Shown: positions 25,980 through 33,731 of the stretch, piece by piece
Layout of the letters: the number at the start of each line of letters is the position of its first letter
Position numbering within the stretch: the stretch's first letter is position 1
Source: Actinoallomurus soli
GTDB lineage: Bacteria > Actinomycetota > Actinomycetes > Streptosporangiales > Streptosporangiaceae
Length of the DNA stretch: 64,000 nucleotides
Reading direction: 5' to 3'
Assembly (NCBI RefSeq): GCF_024055715.1
Contig: NZ_JAMXMV010000003.1
Location: 186,001-250,000 of the forward strand
Position numbers and translations under genes: made by a program
Notes under the pieces: generated by a model
Seen by the model: the letters and a program-made list of their open reading frames with translations, nothing else
Told to the model about the DNA's origin: nothing
The model's database searches: none

Positions 25980-26332
25980 GCCCGAAACGCGGCGACGACG
26001 TCGCGCCACCGCCGGTCGGCGACGAGTGGCGCCTCCGCTTCGCCACCAACGACGCGGCCAAGGGCTGGGCGGAGCTGTGTAACGAGGCTCCAGGTAACAC
26101 TCGGCGATGCTACGAGGCGCTACGAAGCAACCCGCTCTCCTCGCGTGATCCTGATCGACAGCACCGGTTGCGCGGCCGCTTGGCCACGGCGATCCTCGCT
26201 GGTGCCGAGTACCCGCAATGGGAGTACGAGGTCACCGCGGGCGGTCGCGTACGGTACCTCGTCGATCAGAACAAACGAATCGTCTATCTCGTCTACGCTT
26301 CACCACGACATCCGAAGGATACGGATACCTGA
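25976..26332 (+). CDS. RelE/ParE-superfamily toxin
   Basis: A 118-residue basic protein. The C-terminal half WEYEVTAGGRVRYLVDQNKR then IVYLVYASPRHPKDTD has the strand pattern of RelE/ParE toxins ending in a conserved His/Pro/Lys tail. The N-terminal half is helical (AAKGWAELCNEAPGNTRRCY). Such toxins are mostly ribosome-dependent mRNA nucleases, though ParE members poison gyrase; the sequence does not decide between them. GTG start inside the antitoxin stop. Confidence 0.75.
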   Translation: MSPKRGDDVAPPPVGDEWRLRFATNDAAKGWAELCNEAPGNTRRCYEALRSNPLSSRDPDRQHRLRGRLATAILAGAEYPQWEYEVTAGGRVRYLVDQNKRIVYLVYASPRHPKDTDT

Positions 26333-26402
26333 CGTGGCATTCGCGGCAGCGACTGTGGCGTGGGACGTCGACCGATCCGCACCGCGCTGTCTCGCGCGAA
26401 GC

Positions 26403-26855
26403 CTAGGAGCTCAAGCCGACCAGGGCGGCGATCAGGGCGATGAGGGTGCCGGCGGCGGCGAAGGCCAGGACGTTCCGGTCGTTCTCCGCCAGCTTGGCGC
26501 GGACGGTCGGGGAGTAGACGACCATCCCGGTGTCGCGGTTCGGGTCGGGGGCGCTCTCCCGCCGGAACGGGTTGGGCAGCCGCGCCGCGCCCCACAGCGC
26601 GTCGTTCTTCACCTGCTGGTGCGCGGCGGAGCACGCGAACAGGCGCCCGCGGATCGGCTCGTGGCAGGCGAACCCCTGCCGGGTCATCACCCGGCAGGTC
26701 GTCGGCACGAGCGAGAACTCATACAGGCACCAGCACAGCAGCGCGATGAGCGCCAGCCGCCACGATGTCAGCAGCACGGCGGCCACCAGCAGCACACCGA
26801 TTCCGATCCACCAGACGTAGCCGGGTTCGCGCACCCGCCGCCGCCGTCGCCCCAT
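26403..26855 (-). CDS. Membrane protein of unknown function, Cys/His-rich loop
   Basis: A 150-residue protein with helices near residues 13-45 and 125-148 and a loop between them containing CRVMTRQGFACHEPIRGRLF then ACSAAHQQVKNDALW. The conserved cysteines and histidines could bind metal or form disulfides. Start ATG 26855, preceded by GAGGAAAG; the frame extends to 26903 without a better start. No family is recognised. Confidence 0.65.
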   Translation of the reverse strand: MGRRRRRVREPGYVWWIGIGVLLVAAVLLTSWRLALIALLCWCLYEFSLVPTTCRVMTRQGFACHEPIRGRLFACSAAHQQVKNDALWGAARLPNPFRRESAPDPNRDTGMVVYSPTVRAKLAENDRNVLAFAAAGTLIALIAALVGLSS

Positions 26856-26945
26856 GTGATCTTTCCTCGTCGATGTCTCGTCCGACGGAGAAAACCCTGC
26901 CATGTGCGCCGCCCATCATGATCCGGTTCTCGGCGATTTACGGAC

Positions 26946-27908
26946 TTATCGGCGTCGAAGATCGATTTTGGCGTTGGCTCCGGTGTCCGGCGGGACGACG
27001 ACCTCCTGCGCGGCCGCGACCCCACCGGCCAGCAGCGGCTCGTCGACCGGGACGTTCCGCTTGATCAGGCCGAGGGCGATCGGCCCGAGCTCGTAGTGGC
27101 GGGCGGCGGAACCGACGAACCCGACCGTACGGCCGCCGGCCTCGATCGGCTCGCCGTGGGCCGGCAGCCGGTCGACGCTGCCGTCGAGGTGCAGGAACAC
27201 CAGCCGCCGGGGCGGGCGGCCGAGATTGTGGACGCGGGCGACCGTCTCCTGGCCGCGGTAGCAGCCCTTGTCGAGGTGGACGGCCACGTCGATCCAGCCG
27301 ACCTCGTGCGGGATCGTCCGGTGGTCGGTGTCCAGCCCGAACCGGGGCCGGTGCGCGGCGATGCGCAGCGCCTCGTACGCCCACAGGCCCGCCGGCCGCG
27401 CCTGCCAGTCGCGCTCCAGATCCTTGCGGGGCACGATCAGGCCGTCCGTCGTCACCAGGGCGTCCCCGGGCGGCTCCGCGCCGGTCAGCGTCACGACGGC
27501 GTACGCGTCGGACTCGTCGGTGACCTCGACCCGCATCATGAACCGCATCGAGTCCAGGAAGCGCGCGAGCTCAGCCGCCGCACCCGGCTCGACGTGCACC
27601 CAGACCGCCTCACCGTCGTCGACCAGGACGAGGTGGTGCTCCACGTGGCCGTGCGGGCTGAGCAGCAGGGCCTCGGTCGGCGTGTGCGGCGGCAGCGCCT
27701 CCAGGTGCTGGCTGGTGAGGCTGTGCAGGAAGCGCAGGCGGTCCGCGCCCGCGATCCGTACGACGCCGCGGTTGCTCCGGTCGACGATCGCCGCGCCCGA
27801 CTCCAGGGCGCGCTGCTCGGCGAACGGCTCGCCGTAGTGCGCGGCGACCCCCTCGTCCGGCGGATCGGCCGGTACGGCTCCGGGCGTGCTCAGCAGCGGG
27901 CTGTCCAT
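26946..27908 (-). CDS. ygfZ: YgfZ/GcvT-like folate-binding protein
   Basis: A 320-residue homologue of glycine-cleavage T protein. The YgfZ signature KGCYRGQETVAR is present (cysteine included), plus RFLHSLTSQHLEALPPHTPT and MRFMMRVEV. YgfZ proteins bind tetrahydrofolate and aid maintenance of certain iron-sulfur enzymes. It follows the Fur-family gene with an 11-base gap on the same strand. The pairing with dtd, a Fur-family gene and a nitrobindin-like gene is conserved in many actinomycetes, as far as I recall. Confidence 0.9.
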   Translation of the reverse strand: MDSPLLSTPGAVPADPPDEGVAAHYGEPFAEQRALESGAAIVDRSNRGVVRIAGADRLRFLHSLTSQHLEALPPHTPTEALLLSPHGHVEHHLVLVDDGEAVWVHVEPGAAAELARFLDSMRFMMRVEVTDESDAYAVVTLTGAEPPGDALVTTDGLIVPRKDLERDWQARPAGLWAYEALRIAAHRPRFGLDTDHRTIPHEVGWIDVAVHLDKGCYRGQETVARVHNLGRPPRRLVFLHLDGSVDRLPAHGEPIEAGGRTVGFVGSAARHYELGPIALGLIKRNVPVDEPLLAGGVAAAQEVVVPPDTGANAKIDLRRR

Positions 27909-27918
27909 GACCGCAAGA

Positions 27919-28335
27919 CTACGTCGTCCGGCAGTCGCGGCAACGGCCGTAGACCGTGAGGTGCTGCACGTCGGTTTCGAAGCCGTAGTCCTGCTCCAGG
28001 ACGTCGACCAGACCCTTCGCGACGGCCGGCGTGACGTCGTAGACCTCGCCGCACCCCCGGCACACCAGGTGGACGTGGTCCGCCTCGGTGGCCAGGTGGT
28101 AGGTCGGCGGCTTGTGCCCCAGGTGGGTGTGCTTGACCAGCCCGAGCTGCTCGAGCAGCTCCAGGGTCCGGTAGATCGTGGAGATGTTGACGCCGCGCGC
28201 GGTCCGCTGCACCTCGGTGCAGATCTCCTCGGGGGTGCCGTGCCGCAACGCGGTGACCGCCTCCAGCACGAGCTGGCGCTGCGGGGTCACGCGATAGCCC
28301 CGCGCCCTCAGCTCCTCGTGCCATGGTTCCGCCAC
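27919..28335 (-). CDS. Fur family transcriptional regulator
   Basis: A 138-residue metalloregulator: winged helix in residues 1-80 (GYRVTPQRQLVLEAVTALRH, NISTIYRTLELLEQLGLV) and a dimerisation domain with HVHLVCRGCGEVYDV and a C-terminal CRDC pair, which together form the structural CxxC zinc site. Sensor residues alone do not tell whether it answers to iron, zinc or peroxide. GTG start at 28335. In the same operon as ygfZ. Confidence 0.88.
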   Translation of the reverse strand: MAEPWHEELRARGYRVTPQRQLVLEAVTALRHGTPEEICTEVQRTARGVNISTIYRTLELLEQLGLVKHTHLGHKPPTYHLATEADHVHLVCRGCGEVYDVTPAVAKGLVDVLEQDYGFETDVQHLTVYGRCRDCRTT

Positions 28336-28415
28336 GACGCCGAGTTTATGTCCCCGGCCGCCGTCCCGCCGGGCCTCGCGGATGACCGGTCGGACGGAAC
28401 GTCCGGAAAATCGAC

Positions 28416-28444
28416 TTGCCTTCGGCTCGGCGGCGACCTAATCT
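28416..28444 (+). promoter_or_regulatory. Promoter of the small transcript
   Basis: TTGCCT (28416-28421) and TAATCT (28439-28444) with 17 bases between them, a good sigma-70-type actinobacterial promoter. It lies about 35 bases before a micro-ORF and points away from the Fur-family gene. Confidence 0.55.
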
Positions 28445-28478
28445 GCGGGCTAAGCGGGAAAGGAGGTGGTCCGAAAGT

Positions 28479-28517
28479 ATGCATAGTACGAGGACTCGTG
28501 AGGTGGCTGTCCGTTAG
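28479..28517 (+). CDS. 12-residue micro-ORF with full Shine-Dalgarno match
   Basis: Encodes MHSTRTREVAVR. Ten bases upstream is AAAGGAGGTG (28459-28468), complementary to the full anti-Shine-Dalgarno sequence of 16S rRNA. It has its own promoter and is followed by hairpins and a terminator, with no larger gene on the same strand before the next minus-strand gene. It could be a translated small peptide, or a leader whose translation controls the structured RNA. No family is assigned. Confidence 0.5.
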   Translation: MHSTRTREVAVR

Positions 28518-28600
28518 CCGCTGTCCCCCCTCAGCCCCGCCCCGAAGCGGGTGAGGCGACCGGCCGAGGACGCGGCCGGCGAATACCAGGCAGACACCCG

Positions 28601-28672
28601 ACCCCCGGGCCGGTCGACCCAGTCCTGTCGACCCCTGCGACAGCAGGAGCAGCCCGGGGGTTGTCCTTTTCT
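28601..28672 (+). terminator. Terminator of the small transcript
   Basis: ACCCCCGGGC (28601-28610) pairs with GCCCGGGGGT (28652-28661), enclosing a second hairpin; TGTCCTTTTCTCC follows, giving a T-rich tail that is rare in this GC-rich sequence. From 28673 to 28844 nothing further is recognised. Confidence 0.6.
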
Positions 28673-28844
28673 CCGGGACGATCCCCTACGACTTCTCCGG
28701 ACGACCCGCTGCGGCTTCACCGGACCGTCGACGGCGGCTCTCCGGGCGGGCCGGCTCACCGGGCGGTCGCCCGGCAGGGCCTCCCGAGGATCCCGCGACG
28801 GGCCGGCTTCGGGAGCCGGGCCGGGCCCGGCTCCCCCTTGACTC

Positions 28845-29330
28845 TCAGGACACGCGCTTGAGCTGGGCCGACAGGTGCGACTGCAGGGCCTGTCCCTCCG
28901 CCGCCATGTCGTACGCGTAGCCCAGATCCTCACCGATCAGCCCGTACAGCCGCTTGCCCGCGGTGTACTCCTTCGCCGTCTCGGTGCGCGCCACGATGTC
29001 CGTGGCCAGCTCCACCCGGTTGAACGCCGCCTGGCCGACGTAGATCTCGGCGATGCCGGTCGGGTGCGCGAGGACGAGCTCGACCTTCCCGCCCGGGTGC
29101 GCGCGCCAGTAACCGGTCTCGCGGGCGAGGGGAGCCGCGAGGTTGCCTTCATCGTCCAACCGCCAGGTGCGGCTCGTGTAGATCAGGTACGGCTTGCCGA
29201 TGTGGCTGAAGGAGATCTCCTGTCCGAAACGGAAGCTCTCGATCGTCGGATAGCCGCCGACCCCGGCGCCCTCCCAGTCTCCGAGGAGGAACGCCAACGG
29301 CTCGAGGTCGGGATGCAGCTCAGGTTCCAT
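28845..29330 (-). CDS. Nitrobindin-like heme-binding beta-barrel protein
   Basis: A 161-residue protein of the THAP4/nitrobindin family. The hallmark GDWEGAG with GGYPTIESFRFGQEI is near the N-terminus, and HPGGKVELVLAHPTGIAEIY covers the central strands. Such ten-stranded barrels bind ferric heme and nitric oxide and isomerise peroxynitrite. ATG 29330 is preferred; the upstream extension to 29369 is Pro/Arg-rich and unlike the family. Confidence 0.85.
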   Translation of the reverse strand: MEPELHPDLEPLAFLLGDWEGAGVGGYPTIESFRFGQEISFSHIGKPYLIYTSRTWRLDDEGNLAAPLARETGYWRAHPGGKVELVLAHPTGIAEIYVGQAAFNRVELATDIVARTETAKEYTAGKRLYGLIGEDLGYAYDMAAEGQALQSHLSAQLKRVS

Positions 29331-29419
29331 GTTCGGCCAGCGTAGTGGCCCCCGCGCGGGCGGCGACACCCGCTCGCGACGCAGGATGATGCCCGGAATG
29401 ACCCCCCGGAGGTAGCGGC

Positions 29420-30145
29420 GTGTTGATCCCCTTGATCGTTGTTCTGCCCGGCGTCGTGCTCCTCATCTGGGCGTACGTCCAGCAGCGCAGGCACGCCGCG
29501 ATGGCCGCGACGCCGACCCGTACCTGCGCCGAGATCGCCGAGTACGACCGGCCCGTCACCTGCGAGGTCAAGGGCACCGCCGCGCCCGGGCCACAGGGTC
29601 CGGTCCCGGCGCCGTTCTCCGGGCGACCGTGCGTCTGGCACCGCACCAAGGTGACCGTCCGCTACGAGCACCATGAGGAGCGCGACGGCAAGACGGTGAC
29701 GACGACGCGCGAGCGGACCGTGCACGACGAGACGTACGGAGCGCCGTTCAGCGTCCGCGACGCGACCGGGGAGATCACCGTGGTGCACGAGGGCCGGTCG
29801 GTCGACCATGTCGCCCGATCCCTGTCGCACTACGAACCGGCGGGCCGCGACGTCAACCTGTTCGGCCTGCGCCTGCGGGTCAACTTCAGCAACGTGAAAG
29901 GTCACCGCTACGAGGAGTGGATCATCTCGGACGGCCAGCCGATGTACGTTCTCGGCGCCGCGGCGGCGGAGGACGGGCGGCTCGTCATGCGCGACCCCGC
30001 CGCCGGGCCGTTCCTCATCTCGACGCGGTCGGAGGAGGCACTGTCGTCGGCGCTCCGGGCCCGCTTCCTGAGCGGTTACATCCTCGGCGGGGCGGTCATC
30101 GCCGGCGGCCTGATCTGGCTCGCGGTGAAGTTGATCAACGGGTGA
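29420..30145 (+). CDS. GIDE-domain membrane protein (prokaryotic MULAN-like)
   Basis: A 241-residue protein with an N-terminal helix (residues 1-20) and a C-terminal helix (217-238). Between them is a GIDE/BAM-type domain: PFSGRPCVWHRTKVTVRYEH, GAPFSVRDATGEITV and the late SDGQPMYVLGAA. The GIDE domain was named for the mitochondrial ligase MULAN; bacterial versions lack the RING and have no known activity. Start GTG 29420 with GGAGG seven bases upstream. The next gene is a shorter paralogue. Confidence 0.72.
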   Translation: MLIPLIVVLPGVVLLIWAYVQQRRHAAMAATPTRTCAEIAEYDRPVTCEVKGTAAPGPQGPVPAPFSGRPCVWHRTKVTVRYEHHEERDGKTVTTTRERTVHDETYGAPFSVRDATGEITVVHEGRSVDHVARSLSHYEPAGRDVNLFGLRLRVNFSNVKGHRYEEWIISDGQPMYVLGAAAAEDGRLVMRDPAAGPFLISTRSEEALSSALRARFLSGYILGGAVIAGGLIWLAVKLING

Positions 30146-30195
30146 ACCGATCGCGTCCCCGCCGCGTCTGATGGTCCCGGGTTCGAGGAGGACGG

Positions 30196-30846
30196 TTGTA
30201 CGCGCTGATGACACTGATCACGGCCGGAGTCGAGGCGGGCGCCGACGCGATGGCCAAGAAGATCGGCCAGGCGCGCCGACGACGGGCCCTTGGCGCCGCC
30301 GAACCCCTCGTCGGCAACGCGCCAGGGGCGCCCCGCGAGGTCACCGGCCAGGCGGTGGCCGGCCCGGCCGGCCCGCTCACGGCGCCGCTGTCGGGGCGGC
30401 CCTGCGTCTGGTACTCCGTCACCGTCTCCGAGCGGTACTGGGCCTGGCGGCCGGGCCCCCTCGGGCCGACCCGGGTCGTCCGTGATCTCAAGGCGGCGGA
30501 GCGGACCAGCGGCCCGCTGTACGTCGCCGGTGACACCGCCGCCGTACGCGTCGACGCGCACGGCGCCGAGCTGGAGCCGGCCGAGCCGTCGTTCGCGGAG
30601 TTCGAGGACTCGCCGTACGGACCGCTGGCCGCGCGGCTCGCGACGCTGCTGGGCGCCCCTCCGCGCCCGCGCCACCGGGACCGGACCATCGGCTTCCTCG
30701 TCGAGGAACGCCTCGTCGTGGCCGGTGAGCCGCTCCGGGTCGTGGGGGCCGCTCGTACCGAATTGGGGGACCTGGTCCTTGGGAAGAGCGCACTGCTGCC
30801 ACTGATCATCTCGCGGCGCGTGCCGGTTTCCGGCCCGGGCGACTAG
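30196..30846 (+). CDS. GIDE-like protein, divergent paralogue
   Basis: A 216-residue protein sharing the core LSGRPCVWYSVTVSERYW and GPLYVAGDTAAVRVDAHGAE with the upstream GIDE-like protein, but lacking strong membrane helices. Starts at TTG 30196 with GAGGAGG five bases upstream. Co-transcribed with its neighbours; function unknown. Confidence 0.62.
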   Translation: MYALMTLITAGVEAGADAMAKKIGQARRRRALGAAEPLVGNAPGAPREVTGQAVAGPAGPLTAPLSGRPCVWYSVTVSERYWAWRPGPLGPTRVVRDLKAAERTSGPLYVAGDTAAVRVDAHGAELEPAEPSFAEFEDSPYGPLAARLATLLGAPPRPRHRDRTIGFLVEERLVVAGEPLRVVGAARTELGDLVLGKSALLPLIISRRVPVSGPGD

Positions 30847-30856
30847 TGTGCCGGAT

Positions 30857-31219
30857 ATGGCACGATCACTCGTCATCAAGGTGACGGCGGGCGCCGACGC
30901 GCCCGAGCGCTGCAACCAGGCGTTCACGGTGGCCGCGGCCGCCGTCGCCAGCGGTGTCACCGTTTCCCTCTGGCTGACCGGCGAATCATCCTGGTTCGCA
31001 CTGCCCGGGCGGGCCAAGGAGTTCGAGCTGCCGCACGCGACCCCGCTGGAGGACCTGCTCGGGATCGTCCTGTCGGCCGGCCGGGTCACGGTCTGCACGC
31101 AGTGCGCGGCGCGCCGGGACATCACCGACGACGAGGTGCTGCCCGGCATCCGCATCGCGGGCGCGCCGACGTTCGTCGAAGAGGTCATGACCGAAGGCGC
31201 CCAGGCCCTCGTCTACTGA
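30857..31219 (+). CDS. DsrE family protein
   Basis: A 120-residue DsrE/DsrF-like protein: VIKVTAGADAPERCNQAFTV, ASGVTVSLWLTGESSWF, and a C-terminal VCTQCAARRDITDDEVLPGI with two cysteines. DsrE-fold proteins trimerise and some carry persulfide sulfur on such cysteines. ATG 30857 follows the end of the GIDE-like gene by ten bases (GTG 30848 is the alternative), so it is in the same operon. Confidence 0.82.
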   Translation: MARSLVIKVTAGADAPERCNQAFTVAAAAVASGVTVSLWLTGESSWFALPGRAKEFELPHATPLEDLLGIVLSAGRVTVCTQCAARRDITDDEVLPGIRIAGAPTFVEEVMTEGAQALVY

Positions 31220-31266
31220 CCGCGAGCGGCACCCGCCCGCCGCCCGCCGGCCGCGGGCCGTACGCG

Positions 31267-31387
31267 CACGCGTCAGCGGGCCGCGGGTCGCGCGGCGGCC
31301 GTTCGCGAACGCGGAAGGGGCCGCGAGCCGACCGCGGGCCGTACGGCTCGGCAAGGCCGCAGGCCGCACGCACGCGTCAGCGGGCCG
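31267..31387. repeat. Direct repeat duplicating the 3' end of the phosphoesterase gene
   Basis: CACGCGTCAGCGGGCCG occurs at 31267-31283 and 31371-31387 (period 104), with similar flanks. The right copy contains the TGA stop (31377-31379) of the minus-strand metallophosphoesterase gene. The 157-base gap 31220-31376 consists mostly of such GC-rich repeated material. Confidence 0.6.
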
Positions 31388-32801
31388 GGCGCAGGCCGGA
31401 CAGGTCGCGGGCGGTCACGCTGTTACGGTCCGCGGCCGACGGGCCGAACGAGAACTGCGGCCACAGCCCGTCGATCTCCTGCCGGCTGCGTTCGCTCCAC
31501 TCTCTGGCGAGGTCGTCACGGGTCTTGTAGAAGTTCAGCGCGTAGCCGCCGCTGTGCACGCGGAGCAGGTTGAACCCGCCGGGATACTCCTTGGTCGCGC
31601 CGACCTCCTGCTGGGTCACGTGGCGGCTGCCGGGCAGGACCGTGCGCTTGTTGCGGTGCGTGTGCCCGGCGTGGTGCAGGAACACGCCCGGCGTCCGCTC
31701 GTACGCCGCCATGACCGCGACCGTCTGCCCGACGTTGAGAGAAGTGCCGCCGGCCGCCGCGAGCGGGTCGTCGAGGGACAGCAGGGGGTGGTGGCCGAAC
31801 ACGAGCGTCGGCTGGTCCTTGTGCGCCTTCAACGCGGCCTCGAACCAGGCGAACTGCTCCTCGGACAGACCGCCCGCGTCGCCTCCGTTGCCCGCCTTGT
31901 CGTAGGTGTCGAGCCCGATGACGCGCAGGCCGCTCAACTCGTGGCTGAAGTACGTCGGCCCGTCGGAGAACACGTCGCGGAAGCAGTCGTGGCCCTGCCA
32001 CTCGCCGACCCGGCAGGCGGCGTACGCGTCGCCGTCGTGGGCGCGGTCGTGGTTGCCGCGTGCGACGAGGTAGTCGCGGCGGTAGGTGCCGAAGCCGTCG
32101 AGGATCCGCTTGGCCTCGTCCAGGTCGCCGGGCACCGCCTCGGAGGACACGTCCCCGGCCGCGAGAAGGTAGGTCGCGCCGCGCTTCCGCGCGTCCCGGA
32201 CCATCGCCTCCGCCATGATCTTCGGGTACGGCGGCCGCCCCGGAGCCTGCGAGATCCCCTTGAACGGCAGCCCGCCGACCAGCCCGGCGACGGTCTCGCC
32301 CAGGTGCAGGTCGTTGCACAGCGCGATGGAGAACAGGAAGCGCCCGGGCGGCGGCTGCGGCGTCGTGAACGAGAAGGTGTCGCCGCCCAGAGGGGTGCCG
32401 GCGGCACCGGCCACCGAGGTCTGCGACGCCGACCGCCCTCCCGAGCGCGCCTGGTAGTAGTACGTCCGGCCGGGCTCCAGCCCGGTCACCTCGACATAGT
32501 GGTATGGCGTACGGGCGGTCTCGCCGACGACGCGGGTCAGCCGTCCCGGCCGCGTGCCGATCAGGATCTCGCCGTCGGCCGCGGCGGGCCGCATCCGGCC
32601 GAGGCCGTCGTCCGTCCCGGAGACGCCGGTGTACCAGGTGAAGACGGCGCTCGTCTCGGTGAGCGTGACGAGCTCGAGATTGACCGGCCGTACGTCGGAC
32701 GCCCGCGCCCGCGTCTCACCGATCACCGGCATGAGGGAGAACCCGGAGAGGATCACGCTCAGGCGCAGCAGGTCCCGGCGGCCGGGCCGACAGCAGAACA
32801 T
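31377..32801 (-). CDS. Secreted metallophosphoesterase with N-terminal fibronectin-like domain
   Basis: A 474-residue protein with a twin-arginine-type signal (GRRDLLRLSVILSG). Residues 37-150 form a fibronectin/purple-acid-phosphatase-like domain (VNLELVTLTETSAVFTWYTG, TGLEPGRTYYYQARSG). The rest is calcineurin-like: CNDLHLGE, AAGDVSSEA, VARGNHDRAH, LVFGHHPLL and HHAGHTHRNKR supply the dimetal ligands. It should act outside the cell on phosphoesters of unknown identity. Confidence 0.87.
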   Translation of the reverse strand: MFCCRPGRRDLLRLSVILSGFSLMPVIGETRARASDVRPVNLELVTLTETSAVFTWYTGVSGTDDGLGRMRPAAADGEILIGTRPGRLTRVVGETARTPYHYVEVTGLEPGRTYYYQARSGGRSASQTSVAGAAGTPLGGDTFSFTTPQPPPGRFLFSIALCNDLHLGETVAGLVGGLPFKGISQAPGRPPYPKIMAEAMVRDARKRGATYLLAAGDVSSEAVPGDLDEAKRILDGFGTYRRDYLVARGNHDRAHDGDAYAACRVGEWQGHDCFRDVFSDGPTYFSHELSGLRVIGLDTYDKAGNGGDAGGLSEEQFAWFEAALKAHKDQPTLVFGHHPLLSLDDPLAAAGGTSLNVGQTVAVMAAYERTPGVFLHHAGHTHRNKRTVLPGSRHVTQQEVGATKEYPGGFNLLRVHSGGYALNFYKTRDDLAREWSERSRQEIDGLWPQFSFGPSAADRNSVTARDLSGLRPAR

Positions 32802-32930
32802 GGGCCGGACGCTAAGCCGCCACGGCGCTCAGGTCCATAGCGGCACAGCGACAACACCCGAGTCAGGCCACACCCGGCCACCGCCTGCCACCGAAGATCG
32901 CCGGCCGGGAGCGAAGACGGAGGCCCAGGG

Positions 32931-32950
32931 TTGTCCACAGGTTGTGCACA
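32931..32950. promoter_or_regulatory. Two DnaA-box-like nonamers
   Basis: TTGTCCACA (32931-32939), the actinobacterial DnaA-box consensus, and TTGTGCACA (32942-32950) stand 11 bases apart, about one helical turn. There is no AT-rich unwinding region and no dnaA/dnaN nearby, so this is not an origin; it could be a DnaA-titrating or regulatory site, or chance. The rest of 32802-33028 holds repeats. Confidence 0.3.
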
Positions 32951-32977
32951 AGCCCGTGGCCGCGCGGCGTGCCCTCG

Positions 32978-33072
32978 GATCAGCGGCGGGCTCCGCACAG
33001 CTCCACGCCCGCACGGCGCGCCCCGCGATCAGCGGCAGGCTCCCCACAGCCCCACGCCCGCACGGCGCGCCG
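32978..33072. repeat. 49-bp tandem repeat duplicating the 3' end of the nuclease gene
   Basis: Two 45-base units (32978-33022 and 33027-33071) share 42 positions and are spaced 49 apart. The right copy includes the last codons and TGA stop (33029-33031) of the minus-strand nuclease gene; the left copy repeats these, stop included, beyond the gene. Confidence 0.75.
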
Positions 33073-33610
33073 CCGCCTCCGCGGCGCCGAGCACGGCGGC
33101 GTAGCGGGTGTCGGGCGGAACGACCAGCGCGCGGGCGAAGCCGTTCCGTACGAGGCTCGCGGCGACGAGGGCGCCCCTGTTCGTCCACAGGTGGAGGAGC
33201 CGGCGGCCGAAACGGTCGTCGGGGGCCCGGTCGGCCGCGACGCGCACCTCGGCGCCGGCCGGGGTCAGCCGGCGGAGGGCGCGGGTCGCCTGGACGCCGA
33301 AGCAGTCGTGACGGGCCCAGGTCTCCGGCGCGTCCACCCCGATGAGCCGAACCCGCCGGCTCCGGCCGCCGATCCGCAGGACCAGCGTGTCCCCGTCGAC
33401 GACACGCACGACGCGCGCCGTCCGCGCGCCGTGCGGCGGTCCCGGCCCCGTTCCGTCGCGCTCCCGCCCGGCCGCCTCGCCTCCGGTCCTCGCGGAGGCG
33501 GTGTGCGGCAACCGCCGCAGGCCGTTCCGAGGGGATCCCGACCCCACGGCCGGGGCGACGGCACAGATCGCCCCGAGGATCCCCGCCCCGACGAGCGCCC
33601 ATCTCCTCAT
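33029..33610 (-). CDS. Secreted thermonuclease (SNase family)
   Basis: A 193-residue protein with an N-terminal signal or anchor (MRRWALVGAGILGAICAVAP). The SNase OB-fold follows: RVVDGDTLVLRIGGRSRRVR, LIGVDAPET and the conserved Arg/Glu active-site region, then DDRFGRRLLHLW and the end of the fold in AARRAGVGLWG. Family enzymes hydrolyse DNA and RNA with calcium. ATG 33610 is chosen as start since it begins the signal peptide. Confidence 0.87.
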   Translation of the reverse strand: MRRWALVGAGILGAICAVAPAVGSGSPRNGLRRLPHTASARTGGEAAGRERDGTGPGPPHGARTARVVRVVDGDTLVLRIGGRSRRVRLIGVDAPETWARHDCFGVQATRALRRLTPAGAEVRVAADRAPDDRFGRRLLHLWTNRGALVAASLVRNGFARALVVPPDTRYAAVLGAAEAAARRAGVGLWGACR

Positions 33611-33731
33611 GACCAGGAGTATCCGATACGGCACCGACAGTCATCGGTCGACTTCGTGATCGAGGCGTGTCCTTCGACGGTCCATACGTGATCGTCATTA
33701 GGCAGAATCTCCTCCTGGGAGGGAGAAGCGG

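Larger units (their letters stand above)
28451..28672 (+). ncRNA. Structured small RNA carrying the micro-ORF
   Basis: Predicted transcript from the promoter at 28416-28444 to the terminator ending near 28672. Beyond the micro-ORF it holds hairpins CCGGCCG/CGGCCGG (28560-28579) and CTGTCG/CGACAG (28625-28643, extended across a one-base bulge), then the terminator stem. About 220 bases in all. The reading as an independent RNA is inferred from these elements. Confidence 0.45.

Noticed and set aside
28514-28933. Overlapping ORFs on both strands behind the micro-ORF
   Set aside because: Low-complexity Arg/Pro/Gly reading of structured RNA sequence; no ribosome site and no family.
31267-31376. 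Repeat region considered as an attachment site or integron feature
   Set aside because: No integrase, no tRNA and no mobile cargo nearby; the repeats are better explained as copies of the neighbouring gene's 3' end.
32931-32950. Replication origin
   Set aside because: Only two boxes, no AT-rich region, and no dnaA, dnaN or rpmH nearby.
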